A stretch of 58,107 nucleotides of DNA from Pilaira anomala (GCA_025716855.1 JAIXMQ010000113.1:1-58107); one strand, 5' to 3'. Shown: positions 13,498 through 27,320, numbered from the stretch's first letter. Notes: generated by a model not told the origin, from the sequence alone. Numbers and translations are program-made.

Positions 13498-13916
13498 TAT
13501 GAATTAGGAGGGGGGTTTTTTTTTTCTTTATGTATAAAAAAAAAGAAGAAGTAAGAAAAAGGGTATGATTATTTTAATTTTTTTTTGTAAAAATACAGAA
13601 AAAAAAAAAAAGAAATAGAAAGAGAGAGAAGGAAATAAGAAAATTTATTGTTTTTTCCTTTTTAAATGCTTTAATTTGACGACAAAGGCTCGATATGTTG
13701 TGGTTTTTTATTGGCTCCCTTTCGTTTTGTCTACAATTACTTATTCTGTTTATCCTTTATTGTTGCACGTGCGACCTGTCATTGATTGAAAGCTATTGAT
13801 TTACTTGTTTCAAACAATTTCTCACACTTCTTTTTAATATCTCACGTGAGTGATTTTCTTTTTTATTATAGGAGAAAAAAAAAAAGAGAGAGAGAGAGAG
13901 AAGGGGTATAAACATG

Positions 13917-13960
<44 letters not shown>
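13498..13960. promoter_or_regulatory. KCS1 upstream region with two CACGTG boxes and a CCAAT box
   Basis: No ORF seen. Relative to the minus-strand KCS1 start at 13497 there is a CCAAT box (ATTGG on the plus strand at 13710-13714) and two CACGTG E-boxes at 13766-13771 and 13843-13848. The second lies in the longer palindrome CTCACGTGAG. CACGTG is the core site of bHLH factors such as Pho4 and Cbf1. Regulation is inferred only. Confidence 0.5.

Positions 13961-13962
<2 letters not shown>
13919..13962. repeat. 44-nt homopolymer T tract (A tract on the minus strand)
   Basis: An uninterrupted T run ends inside the complement of the TAA stop of the DUF202-like gene. On that gene's coding strand, more than 40 A residues therefore follow the stop codon at once. 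Confidence 0.9.
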
Positions 13963-13968
<6 letters not shown>

Positions 13969-14400
13969 TCCAAAGTAGAATTAACAATACAATATAAGTT
14001 GCCATAGTAACAATGGTAGTTAAAATAACCCAGTCACCACTTGTCTTGTAAGGAATTGATTGATCAAACACATCAAACGAAGTACGTCTACGCCATAAAG
14101 CAATAGCCAACATAGCAAGTCCAAATACGAAAAATGTGATACCAATCTTATAAAACTCTCGAGTAAATACTTTTAAAATTAATAATCCAGAGGAAAATGC
14201 ACCAAGTGCTGTTCTCCAATAAGCACCTTCAAAGGTTCTTTGGTGAGCTATTAAAATAAAACAGTAAGTTACTTATCTATTTGTTCATCTTTACTTTTGT
14301 AAAATAAAAAAGAACCTCGTAAGTCTTGTAATTCAGGTAAAGTAAATAACACTGATTCTCTACGATGACCTCTAATTAACTTTTCTTTTTTATCAGTCAT
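13961..14400 (-). CDS. DUF202-like small three-TM membrane protein
   Basis: Two exons, 14400-14316 and 14247-13961, join in phase to 123 residues. The N-terminus is charged (MTDKKEKLIRGHRRES), followed by the DUF202-like signature HQRTFEGAYWRTALGAFSSG at the start of TM1. TM2 is FYKIGITFFVFGLAMLAIALW, then an RRR turn and the loop FDVFDQSIPYKTSGDW, then a C-terminal TM3. DUF202 (YidH-like) proteins occur in bacteria and fungi and have no well-established function. The gene is tail-to-head with KCS1. The DUF202 assignment rests on the R-T-F-x-W-x-R-T-A-L pattern and topology; I am fairly sure the gene is real. Confidence 0.75.
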
Positions 14401-16400
14401 GGTTTCTTTAACGATTCCTTTTTTTTTTTTAAATAAGTAAATTGAATAAAATAGAAATAAATAAAATTCGATAATCCGTATCCTCTTTAAAAACCCTCCC
14501 CTCAGAAAGAGGGAGGGGGATTAAAATTTGGAGCACCACCACATGACACATCACAAACAGGCTTATTTAATCACTGTTTCTTCATCTTTTTTCCTTTTCC
14601 CTTTTTTACTTTTCTTCTTCTTCAAATAAAAAAAAAAAAAAATGAACACTCTTACTACTTTTGCCTAAATCTCTTGTTTATTTACATACAAGAAATTGTA
14701 TCAAGAAATGGACTAACTTTGGAACTTGCATAATGCATGTTGTCAACCATATAAGACACTATCAAAAATAGTTATAATAATTTATTGCAAATTGGTTCAT
14801 TGTCTAATAACAACGCTCATTATAAATTAGATTGTAGGTGTATCATGAAGGTTGACTTTTTTTTTGTAATGTATCGAGAATTTGCTATTGCACCTCATCT
14901 TTGGTATAAATACATAAATCACCAAAAAAAAAAGAACGACCGCAAAAACAGTTTGTGGGTCGAGAATCTGACCCACACGTAAGGCTCTTTACAAAGAAGA
15001 TTGACTGTCCTGCATTCGAAGTCAAAATCCCCCTCTCCTTAACCGGCGAGGGCAGAGGCAAATCACTCTTTTTCGTGTTTCTTCTTCAACTGTCTCTTAT
15101 CTCTTGTCCTTATACTTTTTACTAATGCGAACTCAATTTTTTTTTTTTTTGTATAGTCGGAAGAGACAATTCGTTGATATTTGACCGTGTCTCTTCTAAA
15201 GTTTGGTTAATCTGTCGACGTATGTATTGGCAATTGTAACCCCAAAAATCATCAGCACACGCTGTTGTTTGTTTATAGCAACCTTCTTACAGGCTACTGC
15301 TATAAAGGGCGTTTGTCTGGTTTCCACTATGAGATATTGTTTTCTTTTAGCATGCTATATTCATCAATTGAAACAAAAGCTAAATAATAACTTTGTAACA
15401 AGCTATAAACATACTTTTTTTTTTAGCTGATATTATATACTTTAATACTATGTGCCTTAAGAAATTTGATTTCGATTGGGCATACATACTCGCTTGCGAC
15501 AAACTTGGAAGTTGCCAATTTGAACAGCGTAACTAGATGAGGGTATCATATTCCATCTACTGCGCTTTAACTGGAAGTCTTACTTCTTAATAATCTGCGA
15601 AAATCGGATATCTATACAAACGTTAAGTGATATATCTCAATCGAGATATTGAGATTGATACCTCTGACGTTGAAGCTGCGAGACATTGTATGTACAATCA
15701 AAAAAAGTTAATGACGATTATCTCAAACTCTTAGTAGTAGAGAGCAAAGACTATTCTTGATCACATCATCAACAATAAGAACGTATTTATTTACATGTTT
15801 CAAATCTGTCTTAAGCTTTGCTTTTTAATGCTCCTGTACTTTTTCTTATATACTGACTTGTTGGAGGAGGTTTCTGATAGAAAACAAATTGTGATGTTAA
15901 AAGACTGCATTTAGATGATAAAAGCTTATACTGCCTGAGACTAAGTATGATGGTTTCACACCATTCCCATGACACCATCTGACTTTGCTGTGATAAAATT
16001 CGAACAATTAGTTTGATGTCCTTTTTAAGCTATAAAGGTAAGCAGTAATAATTGGTTTTACTATTTTCTTGTTGTTTTTCTATAACTGGTTATATTTTTA
16101 GAATGAATTGTAAAAAAAAAAACAGTTAGATTTATTGAAGGAGATACTCCTTCAAAAGACTTTTGACAATCATTTCTAACGAAAGAAAAATCAAAAAGTA
16201 AAGAGTCGATTATAAATCTTGGATTAGAAACACTTTCTATTCCCACTCACCAACCATCAATGGGCAAAAATGGGCATAGCCGGCTGGTACAAAAAAAAAA
16301 AAAAAAAAAACTTAAAAAGATCACTTCATTCTATGTCAGTTGCAAAAGGGTTTATTCCAAATGGACCATTTTTGAGAGTATGACAAACATCTCACTTTCC

Positions 16401-16433
<33 letters not shown>

Positions 16434-17129
16434 AACGGGAATGGTATTGAAAAATATATCACTAAGATGAAGTTAATAATATGTTACAAACAATATCCAG
16501 AAATAATAATCTGACAAAGATCATTGTCAGTTTTAATGTAATGAAAGGCCTTGTTCCTGCTCTTTAACTTGTTTGAATCCTGCTATATAGAGTAAGTATT
16601 AGACTATATTTCAAATGTATTAGAATATATATATATATATACTCACGTTTTGTTGAGACGCAATTCTTAATTAATTAATCAATTCGCATTGCCGTTTCAT
16701 AATTTTTTTTTCCCCTCTCTTTGACAATGAAAGAACAGATATTTATGGACGTATATATCAGATGAGAGAAGAGAAGCTCATTATATATACACATTGTGTA
16801 TTTTACAAAAGATTGTTAAAAAAGCGCAATTTTGCCAAGACTGATGGTTGATATGCAATGCTTTGATTACTATTTTAGGAGAAATAGTATCAATCGATAT
16901 GAGAGATACCACAAAGATAAAAGATATCAAATAAGCACATTTACTTGAATTGCTTTTTAAACGTGATGAGGATGCCCTGGAACATCTATTCATAAAAGTT
17001 CATTTTAATTATTTCACGTGATTGGTTTAAGCGGTTTTTAAATAACACAGTCTTTTTACGTGGCACGTTTGATATTTTTTTTTTTTTTCCTTTCTTTTTT
17101 CCTTTCTTTTTTAAAAAAAAAACTCCAAA
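14401..17129. other. Gene-poor intergenic region (2.7 kb)
   Basis: No ORF with family resemblance. Contents are A and T runs (for example 16292-16310 and 16401-16431), a small perfect hairpin at 14954-14977 and short AT microsatellites. Parts with less extreme composition (14940-15070, 15450-15700) might be decayed coding sequence, but I cannot identify it. The 3' end is the PIS1 promoter. Confidence 0.5.
17015..17025. promoter_or_regulatory. E-box abutting an inverted CCAAT box upstream of PIS1
   Basis: CACGTG at 17015-17020 is followed directly by ATTGG (inverted CCAAT) at 17021-17025, about 105 nt before the PIS1 start. In yeast, phospholipid genes answer to the bHLH pair Ino2/Ino4 at a related site. 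A similar role here is inference. Confidence 0.4.
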
Positions 17130-17874
17130 ATGTCGAAAGCAGTTGCACGTTCAAACGAAAACGTCTTCTTATTTATACCCAATCTCATTGGTAAGTAAAG
17201 AAACCAAGAAATAAGTGTGTCATCTAAAAACTTACATCTGTCATAAAAGGTTATACGCGAATTATTTTAGCGGCCTTGTCTTTATATTATATGCCTTGGC
17301 ACCCAAAGGTCTGTGTAAGTTTATATTGTATCTCTTGTTTATTAGACGCTGTTGATGGCAATGCTGCTAGATACTATAATCAATGTAGGTTTTTATTTTC
17401 AACTCTTGTATCATAATGGCTTCTTATTTTTTTTTTTTTTGTCGTAGGTAGTAAGTTTGGTGCTGTATTAGATATGGTGACAGATAGGTAAGAAAATAAA
17501 GAAGTCGAATTGGAGTAAGTATAAAATAGACTAAAAAGAGTGTTTTATTTATTTAAAATTAGATGTACTACTACATGTCTTTTATGTTTCCTTTCAATCC
17601 AATATCCCGATTGGACTATTTTGTTTCAATCTCTTATTTCTCTTGATTTCAGTTCTCATTATATGCACATGTACAGGTAAAGGATAGTTCAATGGTGTAA
17701 GGGGAAAAAAAAGGAAAAAAAAAGGAAAAAAAAAAAAAAGAGAGATAACTAAAAAAATGTGGTGTTACTTTTTTTATATATATAAAGCTCAATGATCTCG
17801 GGATCTTCAAGTCACAAAAAGATTAGTGAAGAACAAAGCTGGTATCTTCGTATTTATTACACAAATAATGTAAG

Positions 17875-17905
<31 letters not shown>

Positions 17906-18221
17906 GGGACGGTTAATTAATTTTTTTTTTTTAAATCTGTAGATTGTTTTATTCATCATGTGTGCTGGTAACGAACTCTTTTTCGTCCAACTTTATGTCA
18001 TGAAGTTTGTTAATGAATTAAACAGTAAGTCTCGGTTTATTATTGATGGTTTTATATTGGAATAACTCAATTTTGTATATTTAGTGCTTTGGTGGTGTGC
18101 TTTATCAGTGACAGGTGTCATTTGTTTTGCTAAGCAATTCGTCAATGTTATTCAAATTGTGAATGCCAGTAAGAACTTAGCATCTATTGATCAAGAAGAT
18201 AGAGCTGTGAAATCTAATTAA
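17130..18221 (+). CDS. PIS1: Phosphatidylinositol synthase (CDP-diacylglycerol-inositol 3-phosphatidyltransferase)
   Basis: The enzyme makes phosphatidylinositol and CMP from CDP-diacylglycerol and myo-inositol in the ER. Seven exons: 17130-17190, 17250-17384, 17448-17487, 17563-17676, 17788-17869, 17943-18024 and 18085-18221, giving 216 residues, about the length of yeast Pis1. The CDP-alcohol phosphotransferase motif is complete: D53-x2-D56-G57-x2-A60-R61-x8-G70-x3-D74-x3-D78 (DAVDGNAARYYNQ then KFGAVLDMVTD). A GTAAGT at 17315 looks like a donor but must be read through, because the sequence across it (VCVSLYCISCLLDAVDG) completes the conserved TM before the motif. The C-terminus ends in a charged tail after the last TM. 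Confidence 0.95.
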
Positions 18222-18662
18222 GAAGAAGAAGAAAAAAAAAAAGTAAACAACAATAACAACAACATCTGTACAAAAAAAAAAAAAAAAAAGAAAAAAGAAA
18301 AGACAATAAATAATGTAACGTGAAAATGTATTAAACCCTTGAGGAAAATTTTAAAACCCAATACAGGCGGACCTTATTTACAGTCATACGAAAGTGAGTG
18401 GGATGGTTACCTTTATCTTTAAACTATAATAAAAACAGATTGCCCCGAGATAAAAAAAAAAAAAAAATAGAAAGAAAGAAATAGAGGGAGAGAGACTATA
18501 TTACAACCACGCGAAAGAAAGGTTAAAATAAAATAAAAAAGGCGCCGGTTTATAAATGAATATTTTGATTGGCTACCATGATTCCTGCAAAACAATACAG
18601 ATGATGTAGGTCACGTGCTTATAAATAGTTGGCATCATCAAGTAGTATACAGCAAAAGAACA
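18222..18662. other. Intergenic region with a promoter-like block
   Basis: After poly-A stretches downstream of PIS1, an ordered promoter-like set appears: inverted CCAAT (18568-18572), CACGTG (18613-18618) and TATAAATAG (18621-18629), just before a reading frame opening at 18663. Confidence 0.45.
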
Positions 18663-18945
18663 ATGAATGTTGTCATCAAAACAGTCAGAGAAACTCAAGC
18701 AGAAGATACTAGCAATACCCCCAAAAGAAAGTCGCGTTCAATCAGTACTTTGGAGAATCTTTTTTTTTTATCAATTCAGTTTCTTTATACTCTCAACTAT
18801 GCCTCACAATTTTTGCAATATCAAATATGTTGGAGCTGATTTCTACAGTAGAGAAGACATTGATGTTTTTATTAGCAAGTTCTACAGTTGCTACATTACT
18901 GATGTAGATGAAATCAAGGCTGCCTTTAAATCATTTGCTTTATAA
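18663..18945 (+). pseudogene. Small or degenerate ORF of unknown family
   Basis: From ATG 18663 a 59-codon frame opens (MNVVIKTVRETQAEDTSNTP) and ends at 18839. An overlapping frame that is open through the T run at 18761-18770 continues to 18945 with protein-like sequence (YVGADFYSREDIDVFISKFY). Switching between the two would need a frameshift or a missed intron near the T run. Sequence downstream to about 19150 also looks coding-like in short pieces. No family is recognised. It may be a frameshifted gene, a small lineage-specific gene or a decayed repeat. The promoter-like block just upstream is the main reason to list it. Confidence 0.3.
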
Positions 18946-21546
<2,601 letters not shown>

Positions 21547-21693
21547 GTTTTTTTTTTTATCCCACTCTTTTTTTTTTTTTCTTTTTTTTTCCCCCTCTTT
21601 TTCCTAAATAAATAAATAAATAAATACAAAAAAATAGAGTTTTTTTTTTCTTCTTTTCCTTCTATTTTTTTTTTAATACACACACACTCACAA

Positions 21694-22471
21694 ATGACTA
21701 CAACTGATACACCAAAGACAAGTGTGGGTCATGCATCTGTTGGCTCTGAAGCAGAACTTTGTTATTTACGTGATCTCTATTTACCTAAACAACAAAACGA
21801 TCGTGAGATCAATAACGGACTAGTCATCTACAAGTCAATCACTTCTTATCCACCCGTAAAGCAACTATCTCCTTCAGACCGTAAACGTATTTTAGTAACA
21901 GGGGGTGCAGGCTTTGTAGGCTCTCACTTGGTAGATAGATTAATGTGGATGGGTCATGAAGTGATTGTTCTAGATAATTTTTTTACAGGTTCTAAACGTA
22001 ACGTTGAACATTGGATTGGTCACCCTCATTTTGAGCTCGTACGTCATGACGTCGTTGATCCATTTATGATCGAAGTCTCTCAAATCTATCATCTCGCCTG
22101 TCCTGCTTCTCCACCTCATTATCAATATAATCCTACTAAAACTGTAAAGACAAGTGTAATGGGTACTATTAATATGTTGGGTCTTGCTAAACGTACCAAA
22201 GCCAGATTCCTGCTTACGTCTACCTCTGGTAAAGCACATATATATATATATATATAAATATAATTTTCAAATATTCATCTATTTCTTTAGAGGTCTATGG
22301 TGATCCAGAAGAACATCCTCAAAAGGAAACGTATTGGGGTAATGTAAATCCTATTGGACCTAGAGCTTGTTATGATGAAGGTAAGCGTATTGCAGAGACT
22401 TTAACGTATGCATATATGCGACAAAATGATGTGGATGTACGTGTTGCGCGTATTTTCAAGTAAGTTATATT

Positions 22472-22508
<37 letters not shown>

Positions 22509-23063
22509 ATATATATATATACTGATACAAATTTTAACTTGTAGTACATTTGGTAAGAACCGTAACCCACCCTTTTTTTTTTATATTTCTTCAGTTAAAT
22601 AGATACTAAATTCTTATCATCCCACTTAGGCCCTCGTATGTCACCAGCAGATGGTAGAGTCGTCAGCAACTTTATTATGCAAGCAATCAAAGGAGAATCA
22701 TTAACACTTTATGGAGACGGAGAACAAACACGATCATTTCAATACGTACACGACTTGGTAGATGGACTTATTTTATTAATGAACAAGAACTACAGTGAAC
22801 CAGTGAACTTGGGTAACCCAGAAGAATACACGATTCGAGATTTCGCAGACATGATTCGTGAAATGGTATTAGAACCACCTATTTCGCCTGATCATGTCGA
22901 TATCAAAATATTACCTGCTGCTTTAGATGATCCTAAAAAACGTAAACCGGATATCTCTAGAGCTAAAAAATATTTAAATTGGGAACCTGGATTCTCTGTA
23001 AAACAAGGTTTACAAGAAACTGTAGATTGGTTTAAAGTACAGGTGACAGAAGGTTCAATTTAA
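21694..23063 (+). CDS. UXS1: UDP-glucuronic acid decarboxylase (UDP-xylose synthase)
   Basis: Uxs1 uses bound NAD+ to convert UDP-glucuronate to UDP-xylose and CO2, supplying xylose for glycans. Four exons: 21694-22228, 22291-22459, 22545-22552 and 22630-23063, giving 381 residues. The Rossmann GxxGxxG (G70, G73, G76) lies in [20 protein letters not shown]. The catalytic TSTSEVYGDP and Y-x3-K in ACYDEGKR are present, followed by [24 protein letters not shown] is encoded across an 8-nt microexon. The N-terminus lacks a TM segment, so the enzyme is probably cytosolic, as in Cryptococcus. Its stop codon overlaps the antisense stop of the convergent MAPR gene. The identification is secure. Confidence 0.96.
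22472..22520 (+). repeat. (AG)n-(AT)n compound microsatellite in a UXS1 intron
   Basis: Tandem AG units are followed by AT units inside the intron just upstream of the 8-nt exon. Confidence 0.85.
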
Positions 23064-23810
23064 ATCAATTCTTTTTTATTTTCAATTAATTTACCCACAC
23101 GTATATATTTCCTTTCAAATAAATTTTCCTTTATATACAAGTTAATACCGTATATTAAAAATAATATCTTTTTTTTTTTTCTTCTTCTTACCCATTCTCT
23201 TAAGGATTCCCAATCATCTTCTTCTAAATCTTCAAGTTTATCAATAGGTCCATAAGGGTCTACCATCATTTCTGGGTCAAATGAATTCTTGGCTAATCCA
23301 CGTGATGCATCATGACCTGCAAAATTCGCATAAGGACTACCTAATATACTTTACCGTATGAATAATATATCTCTTATGTATCATCATGAGTCGTTTTATT
23401 TATTTTATTTTACCTGGTCCATAAAAATTACTTCCTTGCGTGACATCATAAACTGACCCATTAACTCCCATCAGAATCCGACTACCTTCTTTACCATCAA
23501 AAGGTAAAAGCTCAACTGGCGTATAATTCTTAAATATCATCACATTAGGGTGTTCTGCTTTAAGAGTAGGTGCTTTATTTGATATCGTAAAGTAACGTAA
23601 AATATAGATTAAAATCTAGTTTTTTTTTTTTTTTTTTTCTTTGTTAGCTTTTTTTTTTAAAAAAAAAAAATGACATTCTATACTTACAGCTGCAAGAGCC
23701 CAGTTAATTGGGTTTTCTATGCATAACATAAGTCTTTATTCAATAAATAATAATGTCTCTTTTTCTAATTTACCTTTTAACTGTCTTGTGAATAACTCTA
23801 AAGTAGACAT
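23060..23810 (-). CDS. DAP1: MAPR/Dap1 (PGRMC1-like) cytochrome b5-fold haem protein
   Basis: Dap1/PGRMC1 proteins bind haem through tyrosine and support cytochrome P450 steps of sterol synthesis. Five exons on the minus strand: 23810-23774, 23716-23688, 23615-23414, 23340-23192 and 23128-23060, giving 161 residues. An N-terminal TM (INWALAAILIYILRYF) is followed by the cytochrome b5-like domain: MIFKNYTPVELLPFDG, RILMGVNGSVYDVTQG, NFYGPGSPYANFAGHDASRG. Y93 of GSPY matches the axial haem tyrosine of PGRMC1. The C-terminus (LREWENLFERKYIRVGKL) matches the family only when the intron at 23191-23129 is removed. The gene lies tail-to-tail with UXS1, with overlapping stop codons. Confidence 0.93.
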
Positions 23811-23967
23811 TTGGGTAAATAGAAAAGAAAGAAAAAAATACCGGGCGCTGAAATAAAATTACTATAAAAAAAATCTGATAATGAAAAAAAAAAAAAAAAA
23901 AAAAAAAGACAGGGCAGTGTGGGGTATTTCTTCTTCTTCTCTTCTCTCTTATTAAAACAAACTTGTT

Positions 23968-25389
23968 ATGTGGAAAGCTCATAAACTTGCTAGAAACCCG
24001 TATATACTTGCGAGGTACTCCATGTCCTTACATAAACCTTTAAAAAGCATAAGAGTCAATCGACCTGTAGAACAACCACCACAAGATTTCGCTACCATGT
24101 TACAACATTCCAGTAAAAAAAAAAAAAGGTCCTGTATTCTTTTAAAAAAACTAATGCTTAAAAAAAAAACTGTATAGGTAAAAAGGGTATGAGAGTCACT
24201 TGGATAGGTTTAGTATCCAATGTAGGCTTAACCATTTCAAAAGGAACAGCAGGCGTGTAAGTGAATAAAAGAAAGAGAGAGAAAGAAATGACTAAACACT
24301 TATTAAAAAAAAAAAAAAAAGGTTAATGAACTCTGCCTCATTATTGGCTGATGCAACTCATTCCCTTAGTGGTAGTACAAGATTGAAATCAAATATTTAA
24401 AAGATAACTAATTTTTTTTTTTTATCAGATCTTTTAAGTGATTTTGTGACTCTTTATACATTTAAAATGTCAAGAAAGGTACCTGATAAAATCTATCCCT
24501 ATGGTTACGGTAAATTCGAAACCATTGGCTCACTTTCTGTCTCGGCTTTGTTAATGGCAGGTGGTGCGGGTATTGGCTTTCATTCTTTTGATTTGTTTTT
24601 AAATACTTTGGATGGACATCAAAATACTGCTGATGTATTAGATCCAAATGCTGCTTGGTTTGCATTAGGAAGTGTGTTAGTGAAGGAATGGTTATATCGT
24701 ATCAGTAAGTACAATATATATATATATATAAAGAATGGTTGAAATAATAGTTGAGATATTAGCCCTGAAAGTTGGACAAAGTGAACGTAGTGATGTATTG
24801 ATAGCCAATGCATGGTACACAAAAAAAAAAAAGGAATAACAACAACAAGAAAAAAAAAAGTTTAATTAAAATTTAATTTTTTTTTTAGGCACCATCGATC
24901 GGATGCTTATTCTAGTTTTGTGGCGTTAATAGCAATAGGAGGTACATATGCTGGTATACCTTTATTTGACCCTTTAGGTGGTATCCTAGTCTCGGGTATG
25001 ATTTTAAAGAGTGGGAGTGAAATTATGTGGTCAAGTAGTAGAGAATTATTAGATAAAAGTATAAGTGATACAGAACTAAATGAAATCAAACACATCATTG
25101 CTTCTGTCAAGGTAAATATATAATTATGTTTTTATATATATATATATACTTTATACTTACAAATAACTCATATTAGGATAAAAATATACTCGATTTTTAT
25201 TCGATTCGTGGAAGAAAATTTGGCCCTTTTCATCATTTAGATTTAACTTTACAATTAAGTCCAGACTTGCCTATTTATAAAGCCCATGCAATAGAACAGT
25301 CCGTCAGATTAGCCATTAAACAGAAATGTAGTCACGTACAAGAAGTTATCATTCATATCGATGCTGAAAAACAACCTCGACATTTTTAA
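23968..25389 (+). CDS. MMT1: Cation diffusion facilitator, mitochondrial Mmt1/2-like metal transporter
   Basis: CDF proteins are proton-coupled divalent metal exporters; the Mmt branch exports iron from mitochondria in yeast. Seven exons: 23968-24112, 24178-24256, 24322-24371, 24429-24704, 24763-24814, 24889-25111 and 25177-25389, giving 345 residues. The N-terminus is basic and Ser/Arg-rich (MWKAHKLARNPYILARYS), like a presequence. Metal-site motifs are seen in TM2 (LLADATHSLSDLLSDF) and TM5 (NAWHHRSDAYSS). The loop YPYGYGKFETIGSLSVSALL is typical of the family. The C-terminal cytoplasmic domain ends HVQEVIIHIDAEKQPRHF. Starts of this gene and DAP1 are 157 nt apart and divergent. The CDF family is certain; iron versus other metals is not. 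Confidence 0.9.
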
Positions 25390-25522
25390 TTATTGACAAC
25401 AAAAATACTAGAATTATAATCGTTTTATTTTTATTTTTAAAAGCATATAAATAGAATCATATAGAAGAAGAAAAAAGTCATAAAAAAAAGAGTAATGGTA
25501 TATATATATATAAAAGAAAAAG

Positions 25523-25526
<4 letters not shown>

Positions 25527-25567
<41 letters not shown>
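25527..25567 (+). repeat. (TG)20 microsatellite
   Basis: A perfect TG dinucleotide tract of about 41 nt lies between the convergent CDF and MIT-like genes. Confidence 0.95.
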
Positions 25568-25570
<3 letters not shown>

Positions 25571-25604
25571 AATGTCGTTTTGTAAGCATGATATATAAAA
25601 ATAA

Positions 25605-26138
25605 TTATTCTGATAAAGGAAATGGTAAAGAATCTAATCGAGATCTTAATTCAAAAAGTACATCAGTCCATTCTCTTTGAAACGTATGTGATCTATCTGT
25701 ATTCAACGTCTGCATCAAGTGTCGAAAATGATCTAAACATGCATCTACTGCTTCCGTTGCAGTTAATAAATCCCCTCTGTAATAAATTGATCCTTGAGAT
25801 TCTATAGCGTATGCCATCTAATAATTGGTATCATTGTTAGCCTACTAAAAAAAAAAAAAAAAAAAAAAAAGAAGAGAAAATCTTACCTCATCTACTGCTA
25901 AACTATATAAACGTTCAAAATTTTCAATCTTCTTTTCTTGAATGATATATTCGTGAGACATATGATGTTTTTGAGGTGAATCTTCTAGAGATGAAACAGA
26001 TGATGTGGACGAAGATCTTCTTCTGATACGAGGAAACCAACGTGTAGGTGTAAATAAAATTGAATCTTCATGATGACATTGACAGTGGCAACTATGCTCT
26101 TGTTTAGGTTGAAATAAAAATGATGATAACGTAGGCAT
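25605..26138 (-). CDS. Small protein with a possible MIT-like helical domain
   Basis: Two exons, 26138-25887 and 25817-25605, give 154 residues. The N-terminus has a Cys/His cluster (HSCHCQCHHED), then an Arg/Ser-rich stretch (RRRSSSTSSVSSLED) that looks like a phosphorylation site. The C-terminal 80 residues are helical (FERLYSLAVDEMAYAIESQG, AVDACLDHFRHLMQTL). Spacing of Ala, Gly and Tyr in that part is reminiscent of MIT domains, which bind ESCRT-III tails, but the match is weak and from memory. No family is firmly recognised. Intron phase and protein-like composition support a real gene. Confidence 0.6.
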
Positions 26139-27284
26139 TTTTTATATATAATAATTTATGTGCTGAATAAAAAAAAAAAAATGAAAAAAAAATGAAATTT
26201 GAAGCTTATTTATATATAAATACTCTCCTATTTTTTTTTTTTTTTCTCTCTCTCTCTTTCTCTCCTTTGTACTACTATTTAGGACAGAGAGAAAACTCAT
26301 TAACATGGATTTACTATTTATCTTTTACATGAGTTACACAATTCTTACATATAACAATTATTACTCCTTATGTACTCTCTCACACACAACAATTTTTTTT
26401 TTTTTTTTTTTTACTAATACACGCACTCTTTTCTCCTTGTTTATCGGAATCTCACCTTCCATCATTATCGAACGATTCAATGTCGTCCCCTTTTATTTTA
26501 AACCTTATAATATTACCTGCCACGTTTTTTTTTTTAGTACAAGTTGTTTGATCCTCATTTACTTTCTTGTAAATCTCTTCAAGAACAAAAAAAAAAACGC
26601 GTCGGATAAACCACAAACCCGAAAATGCAACCACTTCTAATTTCTATATCAAAAATCTGCATTGGTATAGCATCGTTGATATATATATAAAAAAAAGATC
26701 GTACGTTGGGCAATTCTACATCTATTTATAATATAGTTTTCGATATAGACTAGATAAACCGACGATAAGGATATATTGTTGCTGTCATAGACCTGTTTAA
26801 TTCAAGATGAAAGTTAATATATATAGTTCAGAATTAAAAAAAAAAAAACCTGTCTCAATAATGAAATAGTATTTAGGATCTACCCACAAGTAAGTCGAGA
26901 ACAAAAACAAAAATGTAATAATATATGTGGGTACATTCATTTGTGTATATTTATATATAATGTCTCTTTATTATATGATACACACACACACACACACTCA
27001 CATACATGTATCATATCAACCCCTTTTTAATAAATAAAAATCAAAACATTTGAACAACTTATTTGGATTTTCTATGTACATAATAGAACCAAGTTAATTT
27101 AAACCTGTAGATTAGTAGTTTATTGGAAGATCGGTTTTTGTTTATGCACTGAATCGTCTTTTTACAAGAGTTTTATCTTGCTATACTCATCGGTTGACTG
27201 CATCTATCAACTCATATGTTCATTGTATCTTTCAGCAACTTGTTATTTTTACTTGATTTTTTTTTAAAAAATTGATTGCTTTAC

Positions 27285-27320
<36 letters not shown>

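Noticed and set aside
14954..14977. Perfect 8-bp hairpin (TGTGGGTC / GACCCACA) considered as part of a tRNA
   Set aside because: No cloverleaf can be drawn around it: no acceptor stem, D-arm or proper T-arm at the right distances.
16260..16514. Open frame rich in Lys from poly-A tracts
   Set aside because: Homopolymer-driven, with no conserved features.
17315..17345. Apparent intron in PIS1 starting at a GTAAGT
   Set aside because: Only about 31 nt long, and reading through it restores the conserved segment before the DAVDG motif.
11694..18221. Idea that KCS1, PIS1 and neighbours form an inositol metabolism cluster
   Set aside because: KCS1 and PIS1 are over 3 kb apart with an unrelated gene between them and no shared regulation beyond common E-boxes.
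26305..26640. Plus-strand open frame of about 111 codons
   Set aside because: Composition is Phe/Tyr/Thr low-complexity from T-rich DNA, with no motif and no neighbour support.
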